A stretch of DNA of 64,000 nt, taken from Sphingomonas lacusdianchii (GTDB lineage: Bacteria > Pseudomonadota > Alphaproteobacteria > Sphingomonadales > Sphingomonadaceae). Position 1 is the first letter of the stretch. Every line of letters begins with the position of its first letter. A program made the translations under genes and the position numbers. Shown piece by piece: positions 8,519 to 18,275 of the stretch. The notes beneath the pieces were generated by a model. That model saw nothing but the letters and a program-made list of their open reading frames with translations, made no database searches and was not told the origin of the DNA. Location of the stretch: assembly GCF_022664395.1 (NCBI RefSeq), contig NZ_JAKRET010000006.1:186001-250000 (forward strand). The letters run 5' to 3'.

Positions 8519-9165
8519 GCCGCCACCGCCCGGCGGAACGCATCGACCAGCGGCACGACCGCCCCCCGCGTCTTGAACGCCGCGCGGTTGACGACCAGCC
8601 GCGACGTCACCTCGGCAATGGTTTCGACCTCGACCAACCCATTCTCCTTCAGCGTCCGCCCCGACGACACCAGGTCGACGATGCGCGGCGCGAGCCCCAG
8701 CACCGGCGCGAGTTCCATCGCCCCGTTCAGCTTGACGCACTCCGCCTGAACGCCCCGCGCGGCGAAGTGGCGCTGGGTGGTGTGCGGATATTTGGTGGCG
8801 ATGCGGACATGGCTCCACCCGCGCGGATCGTCGGTCGCGGCCATGCCGGCCGGTTCGGCCACCGAGATGCGGCAATGCCCGATCTTGAGGTCGACCGGCG
8901 CATACAGCTCGGAATAATCGAACTCGGCCAGCACGTCCGACCCGACGATGCCCAGCTGCGCCGCGCCATGCGCGACGAACGTCGCCACGTCGAACGCGCG
9001 CACGCGGATCAGGTCGATGTCCGCCCGGTCGGTGCGGAAGCGCAGCGCCCGGCTGTCGGGATCGCTGAACGCCGCCTCGGGCACGATGCCGGCGCGGGCG
9101 AGCAGCGGCATGGCTTCGTCGAGGATACGCCCCTTGGGCACGGCGATGATGATGGGGTCGGTCAT
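8515..9165 (-). CDS. hisG: ATP phosphoribosyltransferase, short form
   Basis: The 216-residue protein catalyses the first step of histidine synthesis (ATP + PRPP). It has the HisG segments '[15 protein letters not shown]' near the start and '[32 protein letters not shown]', the latter containing the PRPP-binding part. It lacks the C-terminal ACT-like regulatory domain of long HisG, and short enzymes of this kind need the HisZ subunit, which is not in this window. ATG at 9165 is preferred over TTG at 9171. It is divergent from thiL with about 50 bp between starts. Confidence 0.95.
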   Translation of the reverse strand: MTDPIIIAVPKGRILDEAMPLLARAGIVPEAAFSDPDSRALRFRTDRADIDLIRVRAFDVATFVAHGAAQLGIVGSDVLAEFDYSELYAPVDLKIGHCRISVAEPAGMAATDDPRGWSHVRIATKYPHTTQRHFAARGVQAECVKLNGAMELAPVLGLAPRIVDLVSSGRTLKENGLVEVETIAEVTSRLVVNRAAFKTRGAVVPLVDAFRRAVAA

Positions 9166-9215
9166 GGGCAACCGGCGCTTTACTTGCGGTGCATCCCGGG
9201 CGCAACAGACGCCCG

Positions 9216-10091
9216 ATGACCGAGGCCGACTTCATCGCCGCGCTGCGCACCCTGCCGCTCCACCCCGGCGCGCACGACCTGACCGACGACGCCGCGCATC
9301 TGGGCGACCTCGTGCTGACCAAGGACATGATCGTCGAGGGGGTTCATTTCCTCGGCAACGATCCTCCCGCCGATGTCGCGTGGAAGCTGGTCGCGACCAA
9401 CCTGTCGGACCTGGCCGCCAAGGGCGCGGAGCCGGTCGGAGTCATGCTTGGGGTTCCGATCGGCGACGACGCCTGGGACCGCGCCTTTCTCGCCGGCTTG
9501 GACGCGGTGCTCCGCAGTTTCGCCTGTCCGCTGCTCGGCGGCGACACGGTGAAGCTGCCGCCACACGCCCCGCGCCTCCTGTCGCTGACCGCGCTCGGCC
9601 GCAGTGCCCATGCGCCGCGCCGCGACGGTGCGAAGGCCGGCGATGCGCTGTGGGTCACCGGCACGATCGGCGATGCCGGCGCGGGCCTCGCCATCGCACG
9701 CGGCGGGGACGGCCCGGCGGCGCTCCTCAACCGCTATCGCCGCCCGACGCCGCGGCTGGCCGAGGGACAGGCACTCGCCCCGCTCGTCCATGCGATGATG
9801 GACGTGTCCGACGGCCTGCTCATCGACGCTACCCGTATGGCGGCGGCGAGCGGCCTAGCGGTGACGATCGACCTCGCCGACGTCCCGCTGTCGGAAGCGT
9901 TGCGGACCTTCGGCCACGACGCCCTGACCGCAGCGACGGCAGGCGATGACTATGAACTGCTCTTCGCCTGCGACACCACGCCGCCGGTAGCAGCCACCCG
10001 GATCGGGACGTTCGCAGCGGGCGCCGGCCTGACCCTTCTCAACGCAGGTCGCGCCATCCCGCTCCCCGAGCGCTTGGGATATCAGCACTAA
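9216..10091 (+). CDS. thiL: Thiamine-monophosphate kinase
   Basis: The 291-residue protein phosphorylates thiamine monophosphate to the pyrophosphate cofactor. It shows the PurM-like fold signatures of ThiL: 'LTDDAAHL' (Mg/ATP loop, about residue 21), '[11 protein letters not shown]', '[17 protein letters not shown]', 'GGDTVK', '[15 protein letters not shown]' and 'AGDDYELLF'. The family is often near nusB and ribH; nusB is 2.5 kb away on the other strand. The N terminus is short compared with E. coli ThiL, but the TDDAA loop is intact. Confidence 0.95.
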   Translation: MTEADFIAALRTLPLHPGAHDLTDDAAHLGDLVLTKDMIVEGVHFLGNDPPADVAWKLVATNLSDLAAKGAEPVGVMLGVPIGDDAWDRAFLAGLDAVLRSFACPLLGGDTVKLPPHAPRLLSLTALGRSAHAPRRDGAKAGDALWVTGTIGDAGAGLAIARGGDGPAALLNRYRRPTPRLAEGQALAPLVHAMMDVSDGLLIDATRMAAASGLAVTIDLADVPLSEALRTFGHDALTAATAGDDYELLFACDTTPPVAATRIGTFAAGAGLTLLNAGRAIPLPERLGYQH

Positions 10092-10219
10092 TCCTCCCCG
10101 GCACGGGGAGGGGGACCGCCGCGAAGCGGTGGTGGAGGGGGATCTCGCCGCACGTTCCGCCTGCCGCCCTCCCCCTCCACCAGCCGATGGCTGGTCCCCC
10201 TCCCCGTCCCGGGGAGGAT
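10091..10219. repeat. Palindromic repeat, cctccccggcacggggagg type (copy 1)
   Basis: It begins ATCCTCCCCGGCACGGGGAG and ends in the complementary CCCCGTCCCGGGGAGGAT, with internal inverted pairs GACCGCCGCGAAGCGGTGG and CACCAGCCGATGGCTGG. The thiL stop codon overlaps its first base. Related copies are at 43129-43260 and 54801-54921, with a fragment at 62818-62846. Confidence 0.8.
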
Positions 10220-10346
10220 CGCAACGGTCCCGCAAGTAGGGAGGATTTAGTGGGTTGCGCGCCCCGCCCATCGGCATAAGCTGCCCCGCTTCCAAGGGTT
10301 CGACCCGACGAGACAGCCGGGCGGCCCCATGCAGGAGGGGTTGCGG

Positions 10347-12521
10347 ATGACGATAGTCTATCTGGCCATGGCGTGTGGTGCGCTGGCCGTGTTGTACGGT
10401 GTGTTCACGAGTATGCAGGTGCTGCGCGCCTCGGCGGGCGACGCGCGGATGCAGGATATCGCCGCCGCGATCCAGGAAGGGGCCAAGGCCTATCTGGGTC
10501 GCCAGTATCGCACTATCGCCATCGTCGGCGTCATCGTCGCCATCATCCTGTTCCCCACGCTCGGGCCGCTATCGACGGTCGGCTTCCTGATCGGCGCGAT
10601 CCTGTCGGGCGTCGCGGGCTATGTCGGCATGGAAATCTCGGTCCGCGCCAATGTCCGCACCGCGGAAGCTGCACGCGGGTCGCTGCAAGGCGGCCTGACC
10701 ATGGCGTTCCGGTCGGGCGCGATCACCGGGATGCTCGTCGCGGGGCTGGGTCTGCTCGCGATCTCGGGCATCTTCTGGTACCTCGTCGCGATCGCCGGCC
10801 ATGGTCCGGGCGACCGTGAAGTTGTCGAGGCGCTGACCGCCCTCGCCTTCGGCGCGTCGCTGATCTCGATCTTCGCGCGGCTGGGCGGCGGCATCTTTAC
10901 CAAGGCGGCGGACGTCGGCGCCGATCTGGTGGGGAAGGTCGAGGCGGGCATCCCCGAGGACGACCCCCGCAACCCCGCCGTCATCGCCGACAATGTGGGC
11001 GACAATGTCGGCGACTGTGCCGGCATGGCCGCCGACCTGTTCGAAACCTATGTCGTGACGATCGGCCTGACGATGGTGTCGATCGCGCTGCTGGTACAGG
11101 CGCCGCCTGCCGAACTGCTCCGCCTGATGGCGCTGCCGCTGGTCGTGGGCGGGGTCTGCATCGTCACCTCTATCCTCGGCACCTATATGGTCCGCCTCGG
11201 CAGCGGCCAGTCGATCATGGGCGCGCTGTACAAGGGGTTCTGGACCACCGCGCTGCTCGCCGTCCCGGCCATCTATTTCGCGGCAAGCTGGGCGCTGGGC
11301 GACCTGAATGCCGTCATCGGTGGCGCAGGCTTCCTCGATCCCGGCGGCGATGCGCTGACCGTCGAGGGGGCGCTGGGCGCACAGGCCCCGGTCGCCGGAC
11401 AGAGCTTTACCGGCATGGATCTGTTCTGGTGTATGATGATCGGCCTTGCCGTCACCGCCGCTTTGGTGTGGATCACCGAATATTACACCGGCACCGCCTA
11501 TCGCCCGGTCAAGTCGATCGCGCGCGCCAGTGTCACCGGCCACGGCACCAACGTCATCCAGGGCCTCGCCATCAGCCTCGAATCGACCGCGCTGCCGACG
11601 CTGGTGATCGTTATAGCGGTGGTCGCGTCGTATCAACTGGCTGGCATCATCGGCGTCGCCTTCGCCGCGACCGCGCTGCTGGCGCTGGCCGGCATGGTCG
11701 TCGCATTGGACGCATACGGCCCGGTCACCGACAATGCCGGCGGCATCGCCGAAATGGCGAACCTGCCCGACGAAGTCCGCCACCGCACCGATGCACTCGA
11801 CGCGGTCGGCAACACGACCAAGGCGGTGACCAAGGGCTATGCGATCGGTTCCGCCGCGCTGGCGGCGCTGGTGCTGTTCGGCGCCTACACCACCGACCTG
11901 AAGCTGTTCTTCCCCGACCTGACCGTCGATTTCTCGCTGTCCAACCCGTACGTCATCGTCGGGCTGCTATTGGGCGCGCTGCTCCCCTATCTCTTCGGTG
12001 CATTCGGCATGACCGCGGTGGGCCGTGCGGCGGGGTCGGTGGTCGAGGACGTCCGCGCGCAATTCGCCGCCGACCCCGGCGTCATGGCCGGCACCAGCCG
12101 CCCGCAATATGGCCGCACCGTCGACATCGTCACCCGCGCCGCGATCCGCGAGATGATCGTGCCCTCGCTCCTCCCCGTCCTGTCCCCCGTCGCGGTCTAT
12201 TACATCGTGACCTGGGTCGCGGGGCAGGCGCAGGGTTTCGCGGCGCTCGGCGCGATGCTGCTCGGCGTGATCGTGTCGGGCCTGTTCGTCGCCATTTCGA
12301 TGACCAGCGGCGGCGGGGCATGGGACAATGCCAAGAAATATATCGAGGACGGCAATCACGGCGGCAAGGGGAGCGAGGCGCACAAGGCCGCCGTCACCGG
12401 CGATACCGTGGGCGATCCGTACAAGGATACTGCCGGCCCGGCGGTCAATCCGATGATCAAGATCACCAACATCGTCGCGCTGCTGCTGCTCGCGGCCCTT
12501 GCCGGACATAGCGCCGGATAG
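10347..12521 (+). CDS. hppA: Membrane proton-translocating pyrophosphatase, K+-independent type
   Basis: The 724-residue protein has about 16 predicted membrane segments and couples PPi hydrolysis to H+ export. Catalytic motifs seen include '[20 protein letters not shown]', '[29 protein letters not shown]', '[10 protein letters not shown]' and '[21 protein letters not shown]'. The '[10 protein letters not shown]' segment carries Lys where K+-dependent enzymes have Ala, so it should be K+-independent. AGGAGG eight bases upstream favours ATG at 10347 over the in-frame ATG at 10329. It appears monocistronic, with a hairpin just downstream. Confidence 0.95.
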   Translation: MTIVYLAMACGALAVLYGVFTSMQVLRASAGDARMQDIAAAIQEGAKAYLGRQYRTIAIVGVIVAIILFPTLGPLSTVGFLIGAILSGVAGYVGMEISVRANVRTAEAARGSLQGGLTMAFRSGAITGMLVAGLGLLAISGIFWYLVAIAGHGPGDREVVEALTALAFGASLISIFARLGGGIFTKAADVGADLVGKVEAGIPEDDPRNPAVIADNVGDNVGDCAGMAADLFETYVVTIGLTMVSIALLVQAPPAELLRLMALPLVVGGVCIVTSILGTYMVRLGSGQSIMGALYKGFWTTALLAVPAIYFAASWALGDLNAVIGGAGFLDPGGDALTVEGALGAQAPVAGQSFTGMDLFWCMMIGLAVTAALVWITEYYTGTAYRPVKSIARASVTGHGTNVIQGLAISLESTALPTLVIVIAVVASYQLAGIIGVAFAATALLALAGMVVALDAYGPVTDNAGGIAEMANLPDEVRHRTDALDAVGNTTKAVTKGYAIGSAALAALVLFGAYTTDLKLFFPDLTVDFSLSNPYVIVGLLLGALLPYLFGAFGMTAVGRAAGSVVEDVRAQFAADPGVMAGTSRPQYGRTVDIVTRAAIREMIVPSLLPVLSPVAVYYIVTWVAGQAQGFAALGAMLLGVIVSGLFVAISMTSGGGAWDNAKKYIEDGNHGGKGSEAHKAAVTGDTVGDPYKDTAGPAVNPMIKITNIVALLLLAALAGHSAG

Positions 12522-12541
12522 GTTCCTTTGGCCGATTGCGT

Positions 12542-12579
12542 CCCCCGTCCGCTGCGATAGAGTTCGCGGCGGATGGGGG
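12542..12579 (+). terminator. Hairpin between hppA and the S9 peptidase gene
   Basis: CCCCCGTCCGC (12542-12552) pairs with GCGGATGGGGG (12569-12579), one position being a G-U wobble, over a 16-base loop. There is no T-run, so it may be a terminator for hppA or a leader structure for the next gene. Confidence 0.4.
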
Positions 12580-12643
12580 CGTCCAGTCTTGCCGGAACCG
12601 GTGCGCGGGGGCGCATCCCGGCCGCCCCCGAACAGGGGGTTTC

Positions 12644-14581
12644 ATGCGGTTCGTTGCGGCCATCGGCCTTGTCCTTGCCACCGTCGCTTCGGCGCAGACG
12701 CCGCCGGCCGCCAACCCAGCCAGGGTCGATCCCGCTGCCCCCGTCCCGATTGAGGTGTTCGCCGAACTGCCCTCGGTCGAATCGCCCAGATTGTCGCCCG
12801 ACGGTAGCCGCGTCGTCGCCAAGAGTGCGATCGGCGGCAGACAGGTGCTGGTGCTGTCGTCGCTGTTCGGAGGCGGCCAGCAACGGTCGCTCAGCGCGCC
12901 CGCAGATACCGACATCAACTGGTGGCGCTGGGTCAACGACGACTGGCTGATCGTCGGGCTGGGTACGCAGCAGATGCTGTACGGCAACGAACATTACGTC
13001 ACCCGCGTGCTGAGCGTGAACGCCGATTTCCAGACGACGCGCCGGCTCGACTGGGACAAATCGGGGTTGCGTGCCGACGACGTGCTGTGGGTGGCGCATG
13101 ACGGATCGCCCCGCATCCTGCTGTCGCGCCAGACGGGGATCGAAAGCGAATCCGACTTCAACCCGGCGGTGTTCGAAATCGACGTCTCGACCGGCAAGTC
13201 GCGCCGCGTCGCCGAGGGGCGACCGAATGTCTATAGCTGGTATGCCGATGGCGAGGGACAGGTCCGCGCCGCCTACCAATATAATGACGAGAAGCGCAGT
13301 TCGGCGCTGCTCTACCGCGCCAACAACGCCGAAAGCTTCCGCGTCATCGCCCGGCGCGCGCGCAAGGACGAGGACGGACTGACCATCCCGATCACCTTCC
13401 GCACCGATGGCAGCGCGATCGCGCTCGACGACGAAGGCGGCTTCACCTCGGTCTATCAGGTGTCGCTCCCCGACCTGGCGCTCGGCAGGAAACTCCATTC
13501 GGTCGAGGGCTATGACGTCGACGGCATCATCGACAATGCCGACGAGAATGACGTCGCCGGCGTTACCCTGACCGACCGGCACGGCCGTACCGTCTGGTTC
13601 GATGAAAAGCTGAAGACGCTGCAGGCCGATATCGACAAATCGATCGGCGATCGTCGTGCGAGGATCGTGTCATGGGACCGCAAGCGCGACAAGTTTCTGG
13701 TCGAGGTCGCCGCCGCGTCGCAGGCGGGCGGGCTTTATTACTGGGACAGCGCGTCCAGCCGGATGCAGCGCATCGCGTGGAACAGCAACACGCTCCAGAG
13801 CCGCCGCCTCTCCCCCGTCAGCACCATCCGCTACACCGCGCGCGACGGCCTGTCGATCGAGGCGGTGCTGACCATGCCGCGCCACCGGTCAGGGCAGAAG
13901 AACCTGCCCCTGATCGTCCTGCCGCATGGCGGCCCGTCGGCGCGCGACAGCGAAGGCTGGGACTGGTGGACGCAATATCTGGCGGAGTTGGGCTATGTCG
14001 TGGTCCAGCCCAATTACCGCGGATCGTCGGGATATGGCGTCGCCTTCGCGCGCAAGGGGGCCGGCGAATGGGGCCTGAAGATGCAGGACGACCTGAACGA
14101 CGCGGTCACCCATCTGGCCAAGGAAGGCATCGCCGATCCCGGGCGCGTCTGCATGGTCGGCGCGTCGTACGGCGGCTATGCGGCGATGCGCGCCGCCCAA
14201 CGCGACGGCAAGCTGTATCGCTGCGCGATCAGCTATGCCGGCGTGTCCGATCTGGCGGCGCTGCGTCGTTACGACAGCCAGTTCCTCAACGGCCGCACCA
14301 TCGGCGACTGGCTGCGTTCGCAGGCGCCCGATTTCCAGTCGGTTTCGCCGCGCTTCCACGCCGCCGACTTCTCGACCCCGATCCTGCTGATGCATGGCAA
14401 GGTCGACAAGCGCGTCCCCGTCGCCCAGTCGCGCGCGCTGGCCGCCGAACTGAAGCGCGCGGGAAAGCCGTATCGCTATGTCGAACAGCCGCTGGGCGAC
14501 CATTTCTTCTCGCGCAGCGAGGACCGGCTGCAATTCCTGCAGGAAATTACCGCGTTCCTGAAGGCCCATAATCCGGCGTGA
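12644..14581 (+). CDS. S9-family serine peptidase (prolyl oligopeptidase/dipeptidyl aminopeptidase type), secreted
   Basis: The 645-residue protein has a signal peptide ending around 'ATVASAQ' (residue 18), a beta-propeller region to about residue 400, and an alpha/beta-hydrolase peptidase domain. The nucleophile is Ser about 508 in 'GASYGGY', followed by Asp about 587 in 'GKVDKRVP' and His about 620 in 'LGDHFFS'. The oxyanion segment 'LIVLPHGGP' and 'NYRGSSGYG' are typical of S9C acylaminoacyl/dipeptidyl peptidases. It presumably trims peptides in the periplasm. AGGGGG precedes the ATG. Confidence 0.92.
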   Translation: MRFVAAIGLVLATVASAQTPPAANPARVDPAAPVPIEVFAELPSVESPRLSPDGSRVVAKSAIGGRQVLVLSSLFGGGQQRSLSAPADTDINWWRWVNDDWLIVGLGTQQMLYGNEHYVTRVLSVNADFQTTRRLDWDKSGLRADDVLWVAHDGSPRILLSRQTGIESESDFNPAVFEIDVSTGKSRRVAEGRPNVYSWYADGEGQVRAAYQYNDEKRSSALLYRANNAESFRVIARRARKDEDGLTIPITFRTDGSAIALDDEGGFTSVYQVSLPDLALGRKLHSVEGYDVDGIIDNADENDVAGVTLTDRHGRTVWFDEKLKTLQADIDKSIGDRRARIVSWDRKRDKFLVEVAAASQAGGLYYWDSASSRMQRIAWNSNTLQSRRLSPVSTIRYTARDGLSIEAVLTMPRHRSGQKNLPLIVLPHGGPSARDSEGWDWWTQYLAELGYVVVQPNYRGSSGYGVAFARKGAGEWGLKMQDDLNDAVTHLAKEGIADPGRVCMVGASYGGYAAMRAAQRDGKLYRCAISYAGVSDLAALRRYDSQFLNGRTIGDWLRSQAPDFQSVSPRFHAADFSTPILLMHGKVDKRVPVAQSRALAAELKRAGKPYRYVEQPLGDHFFSRSEDRLQFLQEITAFLKAHNPA

Positions 14582-14613
14582 GGGGGCCGATCACCTACCA
14601 CTCCGCCACGATC

Positions 14614-14694
14614 GTCATTCCAGCGAAGGCTGGAATCCCCCGGTGATGGCGTGGAACAGGAGCCGCAGGAGGCCCCAGCCTTCGCTGGGGCGAC
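14614..14694. repeat. Palindromic repeat (ccagcgaaggctgg type)
   Basis: GTCATTCCAGCGAAGGCTGG and CCCCAGCCTTCGCTGGGGCGAC form the outer and inner arms between the S9 peptidase gene and infA. It resembles, in diverged form, the repeats at 6974 and 40499. The remainder of the 308-bp gap (14695-14889) shows no gene; it should carry the infA promoter, but I could not identify one securely. Confidence 0.6.
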
Positions 14695-14889
14695 GGCTCC
14701 AGGCACATGGACTGATCGTGACGTAGCAGCCCGCCCTTGCCCCGGCCCTCGCTGTGCCCTATTTTCCACTAACAGCGTCGACCGGCCGTGCCAGCCACGG
14801 GTCCGGTCGTTCGCGCTTTCCTTTTTTGCGGTTTGCGCCTATGGGAACCCGCCCGTTTCCGGTGCGCCCTAATTTCACGAGGTATCTGT

Positions 14890-15108
14890 TTGGCGAAGGA
14901 AGAACTTCTCGAAATGCGCGGCCAGGTGGTCGAACTGTTGCCCAACGCGATGTTCCGCGTCCGGCTCGAGAACGATCACGAAATCCTGGGGCACACCGCC
15001 GGCAAGATGCGCAAGAACCGCATCCGCGTGCTGGTCGGGGACGAAGTGCTGGTCGAACTGACCCCCTATGACCTGACCAAGGGTCGCATCACCTACCGCT
15101 TCAAGTAA
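14890..15108 (+). CDS. infA: Translation initiation factor IF-1
   Basis: The 72-residue S1-fold protein matches IF-1 throughout: '[20 protein letters not shown]', '[20 protein letters not shown]' and '[16 protein letters not shown]'. It binds the ribosomal A site during initiation. The start is TTG at 14890, which gives the exact family length, with GAGG about seven bases upstream; there is no ATG alternative before the conserved sequence. The gene leads a cluster with maf, an RNase E/G-like gene and yacG, an arrangement I recall from sphingomonads. Confidence 0.96.
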   Translation: MAKEELLEMRGQVVELLPNAMFRVRLENDHEILGHTAGKMRKNRIRVLVGDEVLVELTPYDLTKGRITYRFK

Positions 15109-15137
15109 GTCGGTTCCGCGTGACCGGGTCCACGGCC

Positions 15138-15707
15138 ATGCGCCTGATACTTGCCTCGACCTCGCCCCGCCGCCGCGATCTGTTGGCGCGGATCGGTGCC
15201 GTGCCCGATCGGGTCGAGGCCCCCGATACCGACGAGAGCCCGCTGAAGGGCGAATTGCCGCGTCCCTATGCGCTGCGACTGGCGGAAGCGAAGGCGCGGG
15301 CGATCGGTCCGGTCGACGGCGCGGTGGTGCTGGCCGGCGACACGACGATCGCGCTCGGTCGCCGCATCCTGCCGCCTGCCACGACCGAGGAGGTGCAGCG
15401 CGAGCTGTTGGGTCTGTTGTCCGGTCGTCGCCACCACTGCCTGTCGGCCGTCTGCGTGCTGATGCCCGATGGCAAGGCGCGCATACGGCTCGCCGACACC
15501 ATCGTCGCCTTCAAGCGGCTGGAGCAGCGCGAGATCGACGCCTATGTCGCGTGCGGCGAGGGGCTGGGCAAGGCCGGCGGCTATGCGATCCAGGGGCGCG
15601 CCGAGGCGTTCGTCCGCTTCCTCTCGGGCAGCCATTCGGGGGTGATCGGCCTGCCGCTGTTCGACACCCGCGCACTGCTCGAAACCGCTGGCGTGCCGCT
15701 TGGCTGA
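15138..15707 (+). CDS. maf: Maf-family nucleotide pyrophosphatase
   Basis: The 189-residue protein carries Maf signatures: 'LASTSPRRRDLL' (phosphate-binding loop), 'DTDES', 'AEAKARA', 'VLAGDTTIALGRRIL' and 'YAIQGRAEAFV'. These enzymes hydrolyse noncanonical or methylated NTPs, or dTTP/UTP. The Asp in 'AGDT' is the expected catalytic residue. ATG at 15138 is chosen; an upstream in-frame GTG at 15120 is possible. The next gene's TTG start lies inside its 3' end. Confidence 0.93.
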   Translation: MRLILASTSPRRRDLLARIGAVPDRVEAPDTDESPLKGELPRPYALRLAEAKARAIGPVDGAVVLAGDTTIALGRRILPPATTEEVQRELLGLLSGRRHHCLSAVCVLMPDGKARIRLADTIVAFKRLEQREIDAYVACGEGLGKAGGYAIQGRAEAFVRFLSGSHSGVIGLPLFDTRALLETAGVPLG

Positions 15708-16674
15708 CTGGATCGTCGAGCGCGGTATCGGCGAAGTCCGTGCCGCGCGCATCGTCGATGGCGAGATTGTCGAGGCGCGTATCGAACCCGACGATGCGTT
15801 GCGCGCCGGCACGATCCTGTCCGCCCGGCTGGTCCGCCGCCTGCCTCTCCGTAACGAGGGCGTGGTCGCTTGGGACGATGGCGAGGCACTGCTGAGCCCC
15901 CTTCCCCGCACGGTTACCGAAGGCGGCACGCTACTGGTCGAGATCACCCGCCCGGCCCTGTCCGAACCCGGCAAGCCCAAGCGCGCCCGCGCCCGCCCCG
16001 CCGCGCCCGGTGCGCAGCCCGGCGACGGCCCCTCGATCGCCGATCTGCCGGGCGCACGCATCATCGGCCCGTTCGACCGCGACCTGCTGGGCGACGCGGG
16101 CTGGCCATTGCTGATCGAGGAAGCGACTACCGGCCAGATCGCCTTTCCCGGCGGCGCGCTGTCAATCGCGCTGACCCCGGCAATGACGCTGATCGACATC
16201 GATGGTGAGCTTGCCCCCGCGGCGCTTGCTCTTGCCGGCGCGCACGCCGCAGCGGCGGCGCTCGCGCGGCTCGACATCGCCGGGTCGATCGGCATCGACC
16301 TGCCAACCGTGCAGGACAAGGCGGTTCGACTGGCGATCGCCGAAACGGTCGACGCCGTCCTGCCTCAACCTTTTGAGCGCACGGCCGTCAACGGCTTCGG
16401 CTTTCTGCAGATCGTGCGACGGCGGTCGCGCGCCTCGCTCCCGGAACTGTTCGCCCATGTCCCGGCCCATGCCCGCGCCCTGTTGCGACAGGCGGAACGG
16501 ACCGGGGGCAGCGGCGAACGCACGCTCGCCGCGCATCCGGCGGTGGTCGCCGCCATCGCGGCGCGCCCGGACTGGACGCAGGCCGTCGAACGCACGTTCG
16601 GTGCGCCGCTCGCCTTGCGGGCGGAGAACGGCCTCGCCATATCCGCCGGCCATGTCCAGGCCCGCTTCCCGTAA
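15700..16674 (+). CDS. Ribonuclease E/G-like protein, short form
   Basis: The 324-residue protein resembles the catalytic half of RNase E/G. It has an N-terminal S1-like part, then 'GPFDRDLL', an 'AGSIGIDLPTV' strand matching the metal-Asp strand of RNase E, and 'GFGFLQIVRRRSR', which matches 'FGLLEMSRQR'. It is much shorter than RNase G (about 490 residues). The CPxCxG zinc-link is absent and the second metal Asp is not obvious, so activity is uncertain. It starts at TTG 15700, overlapping the maf stop by 8 bp. The fixed position before yacG suggests a conserved role in RNA metabolism, which is an inference. Confidence 0.75.
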   Translation: MADWIVERGIGEVRAARIVDGEIVEARIEPDDALRAGTILSARLVRRLPLRNEGVVAWDDGEALLSPLPRTVTEGGTLLVEITRPALSEPGKPKRARARPAAPGAQPGDGPSIADLPGARIIGPFDRDLLGDAGWPLLIEEATTGQIAFPGGALSIALTPAMTLIDIDGELAPAALALAGAHAAAAALARLDIAGSIGIDLPTVQDKAVRLAIAETVDAVLPQPFERTAVNGFGFLQIVRRRSRASLPELFAHVPAHARALLRQAERTGGSGERTLAAHPAVVAAIAARPDWTQAVERTFGAPLALRAENGLAISAGHVQARFP

Positions 16675-16852
16675 CCATTGCCCGCTGTGTTCGGCTCCGA
16701 CCGAACCGGCCTTCCGTCCCTTTTGCAGCCGGGGCTGTCGCGACCGCGACATGCTGAACTGGATGGGGGAGGGATATCGCATTCCCGGCCCCAGAGCATC
16801 TTCCGACGAAAAATCCGAAACCGGGCTGGACAGGGACGATTCGCGCGGCTAA
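16652..16852 (+). CDS. yacG: DNA gyrase inhibitor YacG
   Basis: The 66-residue zinc-ribbon protein has the four ligand Cys residues of YacG in 'CPLC' (near residue 10) and 'FCSRGCRDRD', then 'LNWMGEGYRIPG', the usual end of the conserved core. In E. coli YacG binds GyrB and blocks DNA binding. The start ATG at 16652 lies within the 3' end of the RNase E/G-like gene (23-bp overlap), consistent with coupling. The tRNA-Phe gene follows 29 bp later. Confidence 0.93.
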   Translation: MSRPASRNHCPLCSAPTEPAFRPFCSRGCRDRDMLNWMGEGYRIPGPRASSDEKSETGLDRDDSRG

Positions 16853-16881
16853 CAGGCCGGCTCTTCCGGTCACCCGGACAG

Positions 16882-16957
16882 GCCCAGGTAGCTCAGTTGG
16901 TAGAGCATGCGATTGAAAATCGCAGTGTCGGCGGTTCGATCCCGTCCCTGGGCACCA
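16882..16957 (+). tRNA. tRNA-Phe (anticodon GAA)
   Basis: The 76-nt cloverleaf has acceptor arms GCCCAGG/CCTGGGC, D-loop 'AGCTCAGTTGGTAGAGC', an anticodon stem-loop TGCGA-TTGAAAA-TCGCA with anticodon GAA, T-loop 'GGTTCGATCCC', discriminator A and an encoded CCA at 16955-16957. Confidence 0.97.
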
Positions 16958-17096
16958 CTTTCCCCAGCCTTGGTTCGAAGCCGTCCGTTCGTTTGGCGCG
17001 TCCCTGGTGGACGCCAGCGGCTGTTGCCGGTTCAACCCGACCGAAATCCGTTCTAGGACGATCCTTCGCGAACCCGCAGTTCGACAGGAGACGAGC

Positions 17097-18275
17097 ATGA
17101 CCATCGGTGGATCGACCGCGACCACGGAACTCGCCGCGATCCGGCCCTTCGCCACCGCTCCGGCAATCACTGCCGCCGAGCGTGCCGACCGGATCGAGCA
17201 GGCCCGTGCGCTGACGGCGCGCGCCGGCGCCGATGCGCTGCTGGTCCATACCGGTGCCTCGCTCGATTATTTCACCGGCATTCCATGGGGTGCCAGCGAG
17301 CGGATGGTCGCCTTGCTGCTGCCGGTCACCGGCACGCCGCGCGTCATCTGCCCGGCGTTCGAACGCGGCACGCTCGAGGCCGATCTGGCGGTCGCCGCCG
17401 ACCTGCTGTTGTGGGAAGAGGATGCGGATCCGACCGCGCTGGTCCGGGACGTGCTGCCCGCCGGTGCCACGCTCGCGGTCGATCCGCTGCTCCCCTTCGC
17501 ATGGGGGCAGAAGCTGGCGCGTCACGGCCTGACCCTGACCGACGGCGCGCCCGCGATCGACGGCTGCCGCATGGTCAAGTCACCGGCGGAACTCGCCTTG
17601 CTGCAAAGCGCGAAGGACATGACGCTGGCGGTACAGGCCGCCGCCGCGCGCATCTTACGTCCCGGCATCCTCGCCAGCGAAGTCGTCCGTTTCATCGACG
17701 ACGCCCACCGCGCGATCGGCGGCGGCCCCTCCTATTTCTGCATCGTCCAGTTCGGCCGCGCCACCGCCTTCCCCCACGGCCTGCCCGGCGACCGCGCGCT
17801 GCAAGAAGGCGAGCTGGTGCTGATCGACACCGGTTGCCGCGTCGGCGGCTATCATAGCGATATCACCCGCACCTATGCCTTCGGCCTCGTCGCCGACGAA
17901 GTCCGCACGATCTGGGACATCGAACATGCCGCACAGGCCGCCGCCTTCGCCGCCGCCGCGCCCGGCGTGCCGTGCGAAGACGTCGACGCCGCCGCCCGCG
18001 CGGTGCTGGTGCGCGAGGGGCTGGGTCCCGACTATCGTCTGCCCGGCCTGCCGCACCGCACCGGCCACGGCATCGGCCTGTCGATCCACGAACCGGCCTA
18101 TCTGGTGCGCGGCGACCGTACGCCGCTCGCGCCCGGCATGTGCTTCTCCAACGAACCGATGATCGTCGTTCCCGACCGCTTCGGTATCCGGCTGGAGGAT
18201 CATTTCCATGTGACCGAAACCGGTGCCGCATGGTTCACGCCGCCGCAGCCATCGATCGACCGCCCGTTCGGATGA
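17097..18275 (+). CDS. M24-family Xaa-Pro aminopeptidase/dipeptidase
   Basis: The 392-residue 'pita-bread' metallopeptidase keeps the five metal ligands: D244 ('LIDTG'), D255 ('HSDITRTY'), H324 ('GHGIGL'), E353 ('SNEPMIV') and E367 ('RLEDHF'). A creatinase-like N-terminal domain covers residues 1-165. M24B enzymes cleave Xaa-Pro bonds from the N terminus or in dipeptides. AGGAG precedes the ATG and no signal peptide is seen, so it is probably cytosolic. The next gene's ATG overlaps its stop. Its proximity to the hydroxyproline locus is suggestive for turnover of Pro/Hyp-rich peptides. Confidence 0.92.
   Translation: MTIGGSTATTELAAIRPFATAPAITAAERADRIEQARALTARAGADALLVHTGASLDYFTGIPWGASERMVALLLPVTGTPRVICPAFERGTLEADLAVAADLLLWEEDADPTALVRDVLPAGATLAVDPLLPFAWGQKLARHGLTLTDGAPAIDGCRMVKSPAELALLQSAKDMTLAVQAAAARILRPGILASEVVRFIDDAHRAIGGGPSYFCIVQFGRATAFPHGLPGDRALQEGELVLIDTGCRVGGYHSDITRTYAFGLVADEVRTIWDIEHAAQAAAFAAAAPGVPCEDVDAAARAVLVREGLGPDYRLPGLPHRTGHGIGLSIHEPAYLVRGDRTPLAPGMCFSNEPMIVVPDRFGIRLEDHFHVTETGAAWFTPPQPSIDRPFG

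Noticed and set aside
9166..9215. TPP riboswitch for thiL
   Set aside because: Only about 50 bp separate hisG and thiL and no thi-box-like sequence was seen.
7235..9328. A longer hisD reading with about 270 extra N-terminal residues
   Set aside because: The extension overlaps hisG in another frame; the ATG at 8518 gives normal HisD length and overlaps the hisG stop.
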